Under the pieces are notes generated by a model. That model saw only the letters and a program-made list of their open reading frames with translations, had not been told where the DNA came from and made no database searches. DNA of 64,000 nucleotides from Streptomyces halstedii. GTDB lineage: Bacteria; Actinomycetota; Actinomycetes; Streptomycetales; Streptomycetaceae. A program made the position numbers and the translations under genes. This document shows, piece by piece, positions 1-10,086 of the stretch. The DNA lies in the NCBI GenBank assembly GCA_000720535.1, contig JOAZ01000002.1, forward strand, positions 248,001 to 312,000, written 5' to 3'. How positions within the stretch are numbered: the stretch's first letter is position 1; the number at the start of each line of letters is the position of its first letter.

Positions 1-149
1 TCACCAAGGCGTCGAAGGCCCTGCACATCGACGTCAATCCGCGCTACGGCACCTGGGACGACGCGAAGGTGCAGCTCAGCACCTACCAGGCGCCGTGGAT
101 CAGCCAGGTCACCGCGGTGCGGCCCGAAGAGGCCGAGGCGGGCGCCTGA
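1..149 (+). CDS. 3' end of a SurA-N-like secreted protein (partial)
   Basis: An open frame enters from the left edge and stops at TGA 147-149. The 48 visible residues include HIDVNPRYGTWD and end EEAEAGA. The NPRYG-type C-terminus resembles the tail of SurA N-terminal-domain lipoproteins that often sit upstream of mazG in Streptomyces; that identification is from memory and from the gene position. The start, signal peptide and most of the protein lie outside the window, so the function is only a guess. A gap of 53 bases separates it from mazG on the same strand. Confidence 0.6.
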   Translation, partial: TKASKALHIDVNPRYGTWDDAKVQLSTYQAPWISQVTAVRPEEAEAGA

Positions 150-202
150 GTCCGGTCCGGGAGGCACGGCGGCGACCGGGCCGGTCGCGGTAGGTTCGGT
201 GT

Positions 203-1189
203 GTGAACGCTGAAGATCCCGGCCGTGTCGTCCTGCTCACCGCGAGCCACCGGGTCGCGCCCGGCCTGCTGTCCTGGCCCGCCTGGCAGACGCTGCACGC
301 GGCCGACCGGGTGCTGTGCGCCGAGCTGGACCATCCGCAGCTGCCGTACCTGCGGGAGGCGGGCGTCGCGGTCGAGCACACCGCGCCGACGGCCGAGGAG
401 CTGGTGGACGACTGCGCGGGCGGCCGGACCGTGGTGGTGCTGGTCGGCGGCGAGGGCAACAGGCCGCTCACCGACGGACTGTCCCGGCTCGGCGGGTCCG
501 GCCGGGTGCGGATGCCGGATCTGGAGCTGCTGCCCGGTTCGTACGACCTGCCGGGCGCCCGGTTCCTGGACCTGGTCCAGGTCATGGACCGGGTCCGCAC
601 GGAATGCCCGTGGACCTCGGGCAAGACGCACCAGGGTCTCGCGAAGTACGCCATCGAGGAGGCGTACGAGCTGGTCGAGGCCATCGAGGCCGGGGACCGC
701 GAGGAACTGCGGGAAGAGCTGGGGGACGTCCTGCTCCAGGTGGTCTTCCACGCCCGGATCGCCGAGGAGGACCCGGACGAGCCCTTCGCCGTGGACGACG
801 TCGTGGCCACCATCGTGGACAAGCTGATCCGCCGCCACCCTCATGTCTTCGGTGACGAGACCGCCGCGACCCCGGAGGACGTCCACGCGCACTGGCTGCG
901 CACCAAGGCCGTCGAGAAGCGGCGTGATTCGGCCACCGACGGGGTGCCGCTGGGACAGCCGGCGCTGGCCCTGGCGGCGAAGCTCGGCAGCCGGGCCCGG
1001 CAGGCCGGGGTGGACGTGCCGCTCCCGGCCGGTGACTCCCTCGGCCACCGGCTGCTCGCCCTGGCCGTACGCGCGGAGGCGGACGGCACCGACCCGGAGG
1101 CCGCGCTGCGCGCCGCCGCCCGCGCCTACCGGAACGCGATCCGGGCGGCGGAGGGCCTCGACACCGCTCCGGATACCGTCGAGGGGTGA
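203..1189 (+). CDS. mazG: MazG-type nucleoside triphosphate pyrophosphohydrolase
   Basis: A 328-residue protein expected to hydrolyse non-canonical or excess NTPs to NMP and pyrophosphate in the cytosol (house-cleaning). Residues of about 125-270 carry the MazG fold: CPWTSGKTHQGL, then the metal-binding EEAYE helix and the EELGD helix, and a second helix pair ending in the HPHVFGD motif. The N-terminal 100 residues look like a shortened relative of the methylase-like half found in YabN/MazG proteins, a known arrangement in actinobacteria. The start is GTG at 203, just after the upstream gene. It overlaps the P450 start by four bases (GTGA), so the two are probably translationally coupled. Confidence 0.9.
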   Translation: MNAEDPGRVVLLTASHRVAPGLLSWPAWQTLHAADRVLCAELDHPQLPYLREAGVAVEHTAPTAEELVDDCAGGRTVVVLVGGEGNRPLTDGLSRLGGSGRVRMPDLELLPGSYDLPGARFLDLVQVMDRVRTECPWTSGKTHQGLAKYAIEEAYELVEAIEAGDREELREELGDVLLQVVFHARIAEEDPDEPFAVDDVVATIVDKLIRRHPHVFGDETAATPEDVHAHWLRTKAVEKRRDSATDGVPLGQPALALAAKLGSRARQAGVDVPLPAGDSLGHRLLALAVRAEADGTDPEAALRAAARAYRNAIRAAEGLDTAPDTVEG

Positions 1190-2691
1190 ACGACTGCCCC
1201 GCCCACCCCTCAGCCGGGGGCGACAGCCCCGCCCGCCCCGCAGCCGACGCCACGAGCGCAGGCGGCTCCCCGGGCCCCGCCCCGGACGGAACCGGCGGAA
1301 CCGGAGGAACCGGAGGGAGCGCTTCCGGCCACCGCGCCGCTGAGGCGGACCCCGAAGCCGCCCCCGGAACGAACCCCGGAGCCGCCGAGCCCGGCGCCGC
1401 CCCGGCCGCGGAGGCGGGACCCGCCCCCGACGCCGCCCCCGCGCTCTTCACCTGGGAGTTCGCCACCGACCCGTACCCCGCGTACGCCTGGCTCCGCGCG
1501 CACAGCCCCGTGCACCGCACCACGCTGCCCAGCGGGGTCGAGGCCTGGCTGGTGACCCGGTACGAGGACGCCCGGCAGGCGCTCGCCGACGCCAGGCTCT
1601 CCAAGGACCCGGCGCACCACGCCGGTCCGTCCGACGCCAAGGGGAAGACGGGCATCCCGGGGGAGCGCAAGGCGGAGCTGACGACCCATCTGCTGAACAT
1701 CGACCCGCCCGACCACACCCGGCTGCGCCGGCTCGTGTCGAAGGCGTTCACCCCGCGCCGGGTCGCCGCGTTCGCGCCCCGGGTCCAGGAGTTGACGGAC
1801 CGCCTCATCGACGGCTTCGCCGACCGGGGGCAGGCCGACCTCATCCACGACTTCGCCTTCCCGCTCCCCATCTACGCCATCTGCGACCTGCTCGGGGTGC
1901 CGGAGGAGGACCAGGACGACTTCCGGGACTGGGCCGGGATGATGATCCGGCACGGCGGCGGCCCGCGCGGCGGGGTGGCCCGGTCGGTGAAGAAGATGCG
2001 CGGCTACCTCGCCGAACTCATCCACCGCAAACGGGAGAACCCGGGCGACGACCTGATCTCCGACCTGATCCGCGCGAGCGACCACGGCGAGCACCTCACC
2101 GAGAACGAGGCCGCCGCGATGGCCTTCATCCTCCTGTTCGCCGGATTCGAGACCACCGTCAACCTCATCGGGAACGGCGTGTACGCCCTGCTGTGCCACC
2201 CGGAGCAGCGGGAGAGGCTCCAGCGCTCCCTCGCGGCCGGTGAGAGCGGACTGCTGGCCACCGGGATCGAGGAGCTGCTGCGCTACGACGGCCCGGTGGA
2301 GCTCGCGACCTGGCGCTACGCGACCGTGCCCCTGACGCTGGGCGGGGAGGAGATCGACGCCGGGGACCCCGTCCTGGTGGTCCTGGCGGCCGCCGACCGC
2401 GACCCGGAACGGTTCCCGGACCCGGACCGGCTGGACCTTGCGCGGAGTGACAATCAGCACCTCGGGTACGGGCACGGCATCCACTACTGCCTGGGTGCGC
2501 CGCTGGCCCGGCTGGAGGGGCAGACCGCCCTGGCGACACTGCTGGGACGCCTTCCTGACCTGCGCCTGGCCGTGGAACCGGGCGAACTGCGCCGACGGGG
2601 CGGGCTCATCATGCGGGGACTGCGGACCCTTCCCGTGGAGTTCGGTCCCGGGCGGCCGCCCGCCGAAGGTGACACTCCGTCAACTCTGTGA
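1186..2691 (+). CDS. Cytochrome P450 (CYP107-like)
   Basis: A 501-residue class I bacterial P450, a haem monooxygenase that needs ferredoxin and a reductase from elsewhere. Seen directly: the I-helix oxygen-binding motif AGFETT, the K-helix ExxR in EELLRYDGPV, and the haem loop GYGHGIHYCLG with the ligand Cys at about residue 435. The catalytic body starts near LFTWEFATDPYPAY (about residue 85). Before it is an unusual Ala/Pro/Gly-rich, presumably disordered leader that includes a GTGGTGGTGG-like run. The GTG at 1186 overlaps mazG; a later internal start is possible. The position next to rpfC/rpfA/eno suggests the CYP107U1 lineage (recalled from S. coelicolor, linked to sporulation); this was not checked. 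Confidence 0.9.
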   Translation: MNDCPAHPSAGGDSPARPAADATSAGGSPGPAPDGTGGTGGTGGSASGHRAAEADPEAAPGTNPGAAEPGAAPAAEAGPAPDAAPALFTWEFATDPYPAYAWLRAHSPVHRTTLPSGVEAWLVTRYEDARQALADARLSKDPAHHAGPSDAKGKTGIPGERKAELTTHLLNIDPPDHTRLRRLVSKAFTPRRVAAFAPRVQELTDRLIDGFADRGQADLIHDFAFPLPIYAICDLLGVPEEDQDDFRDWAGMMIRHGGGPRGGVARSVKKMRGYLAELIHRKRENPGDDLISDLIRASDHGEHLTENEAAAMAFILLFAGFETTVNLIGNGVYALLCHPEQRERLQRSLAAGESGLLATGIEELLRYDGPVELATWRYATVPLTLGGEEIDAGDPVLVVLAAADRDPERFPDPDRLDLARSDNQHLGYGHGIHYCLGAPLARLEGQTALATLLGRLPDLRLAVEPGELRRRGGLIMRGLRTLPVEFGPGRPPAEGDTPSTL

Positions 2692-2797
2692 CTTTCGCGT
2701 GATCTCCGCTGCATCGACTTGTGACACGCGTTCGAGTCCCGCTAGGTTCACCGTTCGACCCACTCGACATCTGTCAGTCACACGGAAGGCAATGCCC

Positions 2798-3817
2798 ATG
2801 GGCTCCGCGAACGGCAGACACCGCCGGCCTCGTCAGGCACCCGCCATCGTCGTCACCGCCGGTGTGACGGGATCGGCCATCGCCATCCCGCTGCTCGGTG
2901 CGACGGGTGCGCACGCCGCAGACGCCTCGACCTGGGACCGGGTCGCCGAGTGCGAGAGCGGGGGCATGTGGAGCGCCGACCTCGGCAACGGCTCCTACGG
3001 TGGCCTCCAGTTCTCGCAGGACACCTGGAAGGCCTACGGCGGCACGGCGTACGCGGACCGTGCCGACCTCGCCAGCCGGTCGCAGCAGATCGCCGTCGCC
3101 GAGAAGGTGCTGGACGCCAAGGGCCCGCAGGCCTGGCCCAGTTGCGCGGTGATATCCGGGCTCGCGGTGGACGGGGTGCTGCCGGGCGTCGACCCGGGCG
3201 ACGACCCGGCGGCCGACGAGACGGCCACGCCCTCGCCGGAGGCCACCGAGGGCGCGTCCGACGAGGCGTCGGACGACGCCGAGGGCAGGACGACGAAGAA
3301 GCCGGCCGGCGACGCCACGGGCTCCCCGGAGGCCGGTTCCCCGAGCGCCGGCGCGGACACCCCGGGCCGGAGCGGCGCGACCCCGGGCGCGGACGGGACG
3401 TCCTCCTCGCCCTCCGCCACCCCCTCGTCCGAGGGCTCGCGGACGCCCGGCGCCTCGCAGGGCGCCGAGGGCGGGAAGCACCGGGGCGCCCCCGCGCCCG
3501 AGGAGAGCGCGGGCACGACCGGGTCGGACGGGCGCGAGTCCGGCAGGCACGCCTCCCGGGGCGACTCCGCCGTGCGCGAGGGCGCCCCGGCGGACGCGGA
3601 CGGCACGTACACCGTCCAGGAGGGCGACAACCTCTGGTCGATCGCCGAGGCGCGGGAGTTGCCCGGCGGCTGGCCCGCGCTCTACGAGGCCAACAAGAGC
3701 GAGGTGGGCGCCGACCCGGACCTGATCCTCCCCGGCCTGAACCTCGACCTGACACAGCCGTCCGGCACGGCGGCGGGTGTCGCGTCGTCCGGGGCTGCGG
3801 CCGTCACCGGCGAGTGA
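2798..3817 (+). CDS. rpfC: Resuscitation-promoting factor with LysM domain (RpfC-like)
   Basis: A 339-residue secreted peptidoglycan lytic transglycosylase expected to cleave cell-wall glycan during germination and growth. After a basic n-region and hydrophobic core, the signal peptide ends at GAHA (about residue 40). The Rpf domain spans about 43-120, with the catalytic Glu of AECESGG at about residue 53 and the NGSYGGLQFS segment. A long acidic, Ser/Pro/Gly-rich linker follows, then a C-terminal LysM domain (TYTVQEGDNLWSIAE to ILPGLNLDL). ATG 2798 is chosen because GGAAGG lies 8 bases upstream; ATG 2792 has almost no spacing. The longer Rpf of the pair and its place beside the P450 fit RpfC of S. 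coelicolor (from memory). Confidence 0.9.
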   Translation: MGSANGRHRRPRQAPAIVVTAGVTGSAIAIPLLGATGAHAADASTWDRVAECESGGMWSADLGNGSYGGLQFSQDTWKAYGGTAYADRADLASRSQQIAVAEKVLDAKGPQAWPSCAVISGLAVDGVLPGVDPGDDPAADETATPSPEATEGASDEASDDAEGRTTKKPAGDATGSPEAGSPSAGADTPGRSGATPGADGTSSSPSATPSSEGSRTPGASQGAEGGKHRGAPAPEESAGTTGSDGRESGRHASRGDSAVREGAPADADGTYTVQEGDNLWSIAEARELPGGWPALYEANKSEVGADPDLILPGLNLDLTQPSGTAAGVASSGAAAVTGE

Positions 3818-3861
3818 TCAAAAGCGGGAAAACACCCCGAAACCAGGGGTAGTTCAGAGGC

Positions 3862-3892
3862 CTATGTCCACTTATGCGTAAGTGAGACATGG
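3862..3892 (+). terminator. Hairpin after rpfC
   Basis: CTATGTCCACTTA and TAAGTGAGACATGG form an imperfect stem around TGCG, followed by a T-rich run GGGTCTCTTT. This fits the rpfC transcript end, but could also belong to the leader of the next gene. Confidence 0.5.
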
Positions 3893-4072
3893 GTCTCTTT
3901 GCTGTGACCGGCGCGTCCCGGCCCTCCGGTCCGCCCGTATCGGCTCCGACCTGCGGAAACGATCCACCCCGCCACACCGGTAAGCGCTGATTGTTCGTTA
4001 TGTCCATCTTTGAATGTCGGGGTTGGGTGTGTTTACGGTCTAAGCCGCTCGCACCGCGGGCCCCTTCGACCG

Positions 4073-4987
<915 letters not shown>

Positions 4988-5009
4988 TCCTGGGACCCTC
5001 CTCCCCCAA

Positions 5010-5184
5010 GGGCGTGTTTCGAAAGTCCCGCCTGGCCCGCGACGCCCGGCACGCACGCTCGCCGCGTTGTCGGAGTCGCCCACGTACGTTCAGTACGAGG
5101 GCGATCCTCCGCCTTGCGATCGCACGCACCGGACGCCGCGGGCCCCGCCCTCCGGGCGGACGGCGCTACTTTCGAAACACGCCC
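5010..5184. mobile_element. 175-bp MITE-like element with 17-bp perfect inverted repeats
   Basis: GGGCGTGTTTCGAAAGT at 5010-5026 is exactly reverse-complemented at 5168-5184. The interior holds smaller dyads (for example GTACGTTCAGTAC) and no convincing gene. Terminal repeats without a transposase are typical of a miniature inverted-repeat element moved in trans. I recall very similar sequences scattered in other Streptomyces genomes but cannot verify copy number here. No clear target duplication is visible. It sits in the rpfA-eno spacer. Confidence 0.75.
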
Positions 5185-5192
5185 CAGGGCCG

Positions 5193-5233
5193 CCCCGGCC
5201 CGGCGCGCCGCCCCCGTGCGCGCCGGGCCGGGG
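5193..5233 (+). terminator. Strong GC hairpin after rpfA/MITE
   Basis: CCCCGGCCCGGCGCG (5193-5207) pairs perfectly with 5219-5233 around an 11-base loop. There is no U-tract, as is common in Streptomyces. It would insulate eno from rpfA. Confidence 0.7.
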
Positions 5234-5339
5234 GCGTGTCCGGCGGCCGGTTCGGGGGTGCCTCCCGTGGCGCGCCAGGGGCGCACGTGTTCAACACTTG
5301 TGGTTACCCGTCAGTAAAATTCTGAAGCTTTGCCCGTAA

Positions 5340-6761
<1,422 letters not shown>

Positions 6762-6853
6762 CAGCCGGCCCGGAGCCGCAGCCTCCGTCCGTCCCCGCAC
6801 TCGGTCCCGTACCGTGTGCGGGGACGGACGTGCGTAACGGGGAGGCGTGAGAG

Positions 6854-7324
6854 ATGGCCGTGAAGGACCGCGACCGGTTCTCCACCACGACCAGGCTGCG
6901 CCTGCTCGGCGAGCAGACCGCGGCCCGCGTCTACCGCTCCCAGAACCGCCGCCAGGCACGCCGCTCCCGGCTCACCGGCCGGGCCGCGTTCCTGGCGCTG
7001 GTCGTCTGCTCGCTGGTGGTCGTCCTGGCGTACCCGATGCGGCAGTACATCTCCCAGGGCGACCAGATCGCCGAGCAGCAGCGGCTCTCGCGGGACGCGC
7101 GGGCGCGTACCGAGGAACTGCGCGACGAGAAGGCGCGCCTCAAGGACGACGCCTACATCCGCCGCCTCGCACGCGAGCACCTGCACTACGTGATGCCCGG
7201 GGAGACCAGTTACACGGTGATCGACCCGGACGCGGCCGACGCGCGCCGCGGCGGACCGGGCGCGGGCGGCAAGCCCTGGCACTCCAACCTCTGGGACGGC
7301 GTCGACAGCGCGGACCGCGAGTGA
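6854..7324 (+). CDS. Septum formation initiator, FtsB/DivIC-like
   Basis: A 156-residue bitopic membrane protein of the cell-division FtsB/DivIC family, expected to join the FtsL/FtsQ complex at the septum. A basic cytoplasmic tail of about 42 residues precedes one transmembrane helix (about 44-62, AFLALVVCSLVVVLAYP). A coiled coil (about 68-110, IAEQQRLSRDARARTEELRDE) and the family motif REHLHYVMPGE follow. ATG 6854 has GGGGAGG upstream. The eno, divIC-like, DUF501, ppx order is a common actinobacterial neighbourhood. Confidence 0.88.
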   Translation: MAVKDRDRFSTTTRLRLLGEQTAARVYRSQNRRQARRSRLTGRAAFLALVVCSLVVVLAYPMRQYISQGDQIAEQQRLSRDARARTEELRDEKARLKDDAYIRRLAREHLHYVMPGETSYTVIDPDAADARRGGPGAGGKPWHSNLWDGVDSADRE

Positions 7325-7381
7325 CCCCGTCCCGTACGCACACCGATACATGACGACTGAACGATGACATTCAAGGCAGGC

Positions 7382-7915
7382 ATGGACACGCCCCCTCCGC
7401 AGACCGAACCCACCGCGCCCACCGCCGCGGACGTCGCCGCGTTCGAGCAGCAGCTCGGCCGGCCGCCGCGCGGTCTGCGCGCGATCGCGCACCGCTGCCC
7501 GTGCGGCAACCCGGACGTGGTCGAGACGCAGCCCCGTCTGGAGGACGGCACGCCGTTCCCGACGACGTACTACCTGACGTGTCCGCGTGCCGCCTCCGCG
7601 ATCGGCACGCTGGAGGCGAACGGCGTCATGAAGGAGATGACCGAGCGCCTGGCCACCGACCCGGAGCTGGCGGCGGCCTACCGCGCGGCGCACGAGGACT
7701 ACCTCGCGCGCCGGGACGCCATCGAGGTGCTGGAGGGCTTCCCGAGCGCGGGCGGTATGCCGGACCGCGTCAAGTGCCTGCACGTCCTGGTCGGCCACTC
7801 GCTGGCGGCCGGTCCCGGGGTCAACCCGCTGGGGGACGAGGCGATCGCGATGCTGCCCGAGTGGTGGGCCAAGGGCCCCTGCGTCACCCCGTGCGGCGAG
7901 AGGGAACCGTCCTGA
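7382..7915 (+). CDS. DUF501 family protein
   Basis: A conserved actinobacterial protein of 177 residues and unknown function. It begins MDTPPPQTEP and continues AFEQQLGRPPRGLRAIAHRCPCG with a CPCGNPDV pair of cysteines, a central TTYYLTCPRAA, and a C-terminal VKCLHVLVGHSLAAGPGVNPLGDE. A pair of Cys and a His-rich tail (GPCVTPCGE) could bind a metal; this is inference. The start is uncertain: ATG 7382 has AAGG upstream, while ATG 7364, six codons earlier in frame, has no clear ribosome site. It is probably co-transcribed with the septum gene and ppx. Confidence 0.85.
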   Translation: MDTPPPQTEPTAPTAADVAAFEQQLGRPPRGLRAIAHRCPCGNPDVVETQPRLEDGTPFPTTYYLTCPRAASAIGTLEANGVMKEMTERLATDPELAAAYRAAHEDYLARRDAIEVLEGFPSAGGMPDRVKCLHVLVGHSLAAGPGVNPLGDEAIAMLPEWWAKGPCVTPCGEREPS

Positions 7916-8018
7916 CCGGACCGGTGCGGCCGGGGCGCCTCCCCGGCCGCACCGCCCCGCTCGCGGGTTCCTCCCCGAGCGTCCCGGCGTCGTCCGTACC
8001 ATCCCAGGAGTCAGCCCC

Positions 8019-8960
8019 ATGACCCGTGTTGCCGCCATCGACTGCGGTACCAACTCCATCCGCCTGCTCGTCGCCGACGTCGATCCGGCCACCGGGCGGC
8101 TCACCGACCTGGACCGCCGGATGGAGATCGTCCGGCTCGGCCAGGGCGTCGACCGCACCGGGCGGCTCGCCCCGGAGGCGCTGGAGCGGACCCTCGCCGT
8201 CTGCCGTGAGTACGCCGCGGCGATCGAGGAGCTGGGCGCCGAGAAGGTGCGGTTCGTCGCCACCTCCGCCACCCGCGACGCGGAGAACAGCGACACGTTC
8301 GTACGGGGGGTCCGCGACATCCTCGGCGTCGTACCCGAGGTCGTCAGCGGCGACCAGGAGGCGCAGCTCTCCTTCGACGGCGCCACCAAGGAACTGGCGG
8401 GCAGCGACCGCCTGGAACGGCCGTTCCTCGTCGTGGACATCGGCGGCGGCTCCACCGAGTTCGTCCTCGGCGACGACACGGTCCGCGCGGCCCGGTCCGT
8501 GGACATGGGCTGCGTCCGCATGACGGAGCGTCACCTCGTGGTGGACGGGGCGGTGTCCGACCCGCCCGCGCCCGACCGGATCGACGCGGTCCGCGCGGAC
8601 ATCGCCGCGGCCCTGGACCTGGCCGGGGAGACGGTGCCCCTCGCCGACGCGGCGACGCTCGTGGGCCTCGCCGGGACGGTCACCACGGTCGCCGCCATCG
8701 CGCTCGGGCTCCCGGAGTACGACAGCGAGGCGATCCACCACTCCCGGGTGTCCCTGGAGCGGGTACGGGAGATCACCACGCGGCTGTGCGCCTCGACGCA
8801 CGAGGAGCGGGCGGCGATCCCCGCGATGCACCCCGGCCGGGTCGACGTGATCGCCTCGGGGGCGCTGGCCCTGCTCGCGGTGATGGAACGCACGGGCGCC
8901 CGCGAGGTCGTCGTCAGCGAGCACGACATCCTGGACGGGATCGCCTGGTCCCTGGCCTGA
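8019..8960 (+). CDS. ppx: Ppx/GppA phosphatase (exopolyphosphatase family)
   Basis: A 313-residue member of the ASKHA-fold Ppx/GppA family, acting on polyphosphate and/or pppGpp. The first phosphate loop AAIDCGTNSIRLLVADV is at the N-terminus and the second, VDIGGGSTEFVLG, is near residue 145. GLAGTVTTVAAIALGL and the C-terminal SEHDILDGIAWSLA close the domain. The family's C-terminal HD-like domain is absent, as in short actinobacterial paralogues, so exopolyphosphatase is more likely than full GppA function. AGGAG lies about nine bases before ATG 8019. The last 27 coding bases are part of a duplicated segment (see 9611-9665). Confidence 0.88.
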   Translation: MTRVAAIDCGTNSIRLLVADVDPATGRLTDLDRRMEIVRLGQGVDRTGRLAPEALERTLAVCREYAAAIEELGAEKVRFVATSATRDAENSDTFVRGVRDILGVVPEVVSGDQEAQLSFDGATKELAGSDRLERPFLVVDIGGGSTEFVLGDDTVRAARSVDMGCVRMTERHLVVDGAVSDPPAPDRIDAVRADIAAALDLAGETVPLADAATLVGLAGTVTTVAAIALGLPEYDSEAIHHSRVSLERVREITTRLCASTHEERAAIPAMHPGRVDVIASGALALLAVMERTGAREVVVSEHDILDGIAWSLA

Positions 8961-8988
8961 CCGGCGCGCGTGCCGGGGCGGGGTGCGG
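8934..8988. repeat. Direct repeat, copy 1 (ppx 3' end)
   Basis: A 55-base segment covering the last codons and stop of ppx and 28 bases beyond. It recurs at 9611-9665 with one mismatch (G at 8972, T at 9649). The two copies bracket the toxin-antitoxin pair. Confidence 0.93.
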
Positions 8989-9009
8989 AGGCTCCGGGCC
9001 GCCCGCCCC

Positions 9010-9279
9010 TCAGATGCTGCGGTAGACGTCGCGCCGGTCGCCGATCTTGACGACGAGGACGACGAGTTCGCCGTCCTCGACCTGGTAGGCGACCCGGTAG
9101 CTGCCGACCCGGAGCCGGTAGAGGCCCGAGGGGCCGGTGAGTTTCTTGATGTCGGCGTCCTCGCGGTACGGATCGTCCCCGAGCGCGGTCAGCGCGGCCA
9201 GGATGCGCATGGCGGCAGGCCGGTCGATGGCTCGAAGCTGCCGCTGTGCCGCTGTGGTGAACCGGAACGCGTACTTCAT
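9010..9279 (-). CDS. RelE/ParE-superfamily toxin
   Basis: An 89-residue protein with the RelE fold pattern: AFRFTTAAQRQLRAID, a helical segment with DDPYREDADIKKL, and the strand run GLYRLRVGSYRVAYQV followed by VVLVVKIGDRRDVYR. RelE-type toxins are ribosome-dependent mRNA endonucleases (family knowledge), and the basic and Tyr residues of the C-terminus are in the usual places. Its start overlaps the antitoxin stop by four bases (9276-9279), so the two are co-translated with the antitoxin first. Confidence 0.9.
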   Translation of the reverse strand: MKYAFRFTTAAQRQLRAIDRPAAMRILAALTALGDDPYREDADIKKLTGPSGLYRLRVGSYRVAYQVEDGELVVLVVKIGDRRDVYRSI

Positions 9280-9548
9280 GCCGCGCTGTCGGGGCGCTCG
9301 GTGAACAGGTCCGCCAGCAGCTCGGCCATGGTCGCCGTCGGGCCTCCCTGGGCCAGGACCGCCTCGGCCTCCCGGGCCAGCAGTACGTCGGCCGCGTCCT
9401 CCAGCGCGTCGAAATCCGCGATCGGCACCACGGCCGCGACGGGTTCGCCGTTGCGGGTGATCACCGTGGGCGTGCCCTCCTCGGCGCGGTTGATGTGGTC
9501 CGCCAGGTGCGCGCGGGCTTCTCGTACAGTCACCGTGTTCTCGGCCAT
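9276..9548 (-). CDS. YefM/Phd-family antitoxin
   Basis: A 90-residue Phd/YefM antitoxin. The N-terminal DNA-binding part reads TVTVREARAHLADHINRAEEG, TPTVITRNGEPVAAVVPI; the acidic C-terminal arm (FDALEDAADVLLAREAEAVL) should wrap the toxin. ATG at 9548 is taken because the protein then begins MAENTVTVREA, as is typical; no Shine-Dalgarno is visible, and TACACT lies 6 bases upstream, so the mRNA may be leaderless. The open frame extends far upstream but without family similarity. The pair is bracketed by repeats of the ppx end. Confidence 0.9.
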   Translation of the reverse strand: MAENTVTVREARAHLADHINRAEEGTPTVITRNGEPVAAVVPIADFDALEDAADVLLAREAEAVLAQGGPTATMAELLADLFTERPDSAA

Positions 9549-9555
9549 GAGGGAA

Positions 9556-9580
9556 GTGTACGCGTGATTGTGTACACGCG
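9556..9580 (-). promoter_or_regulatory. Probable autoregulatory operator of the toxin-antitoxin pair
   Basis: GTGTACGCG (9556-9564) and GTGTACACGCG (9570-9580) are directly repeated just upstream of the antitoxin start, and GTGTACAC is itself a palindrome. YefM-type antitoxins bind GTACAC-containing sites (family knowledge), so this fits autoregulation. Confidence 0.55.
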
Positions 9581-9610
9581 TCGGGAGGTCCGGTTCCGGA
9601 GATGGCGCCC

Positions 9611-9665
9611 GACGGGATCGCCTGGTCCCTGGCCTGACCGGCGCGCGTTCCGGGGCGGGGTGCGG
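9611..9665. repeat. Direct repeat, copy 2 (duplicate of ppx 3' end)
   Basis: 54 of 55 bases match 8934-8988. Here the segment encodes nothing and lies upstream of the antitoxin. With copy 1 it frames a unit of about 620 bases. Confidence 0.93.
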
Positions 9666-10086
9666 GGGTGTGCTCATGCGCACTCCGGCCTGCACCTTTG
9701 AGCCTTTCGGGCCCTCCTCGGGGCCCTTCCGGGAGGGCTTTCGCGGGGCGCCGCGAGCAAGTTCGTGAACTTCTTCACAAGAGAATCGGCCCCTCTGGGC
9801 GAAGTTCCACCCCCGAGCGGCCGCCCGGGTCCCCGCAGGGGGTGTACGGCGGTGCGGCGGGAAGGTTTCGGGGGCGTGGCGCCGGTGTGTCCCGGAGGGC
9901 CGGTTCACCCGTCCCGGAGGCTCAAGGGCCAGCTCACAGCGGTGAACAACGTGCGCGGCGGCGTCCGGGTTCCCCAAAGGGATCATGACATGGGTCACGG
10001 GGGCGGCGAAGTGTAGCAGAGGGGGGCCACTACCTTGTGAAGGGGCTCACGAGCACTGCCCTCCAGGGGGGTGGATACTCGATGGC
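9666..10086. other. Gene-free stretch upstream of ndh
   Basis: No convincing gene. It contains a GGGCCC-TCCTCG-GGGCCC hairpin (9709-9726), the Rex-type operator (9764-9779), and about 300 bases between that operator and the ndh start. A long 5' leader is implied if the promoter is at the operator. Confidence 0.6.
9764..9779 (+). promoter_or_regulatory. Rex operator (ROP) for ndh
   Basis: CGTGAAC-TTC-TTCACA matches the Streptomyces Rex consensus TGTGAACNNNTTCACA at 12 of the 13 fixed positions. Rex senses NADH/NAD+ and represses respiratory genes, and ndh is a known type of target. The site is about 300 bases before the ndh start codon. Confidence 0.75.

Noticed and set aside
9276..9998. A 240-residue minus-strand frame covering the antitoxin
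   Set aside because: Only the last 90 residues resemble YefM; the upstream part is a Pro/Arg-rich extension with no family similarity, and ATG 9548 is the usual family start.
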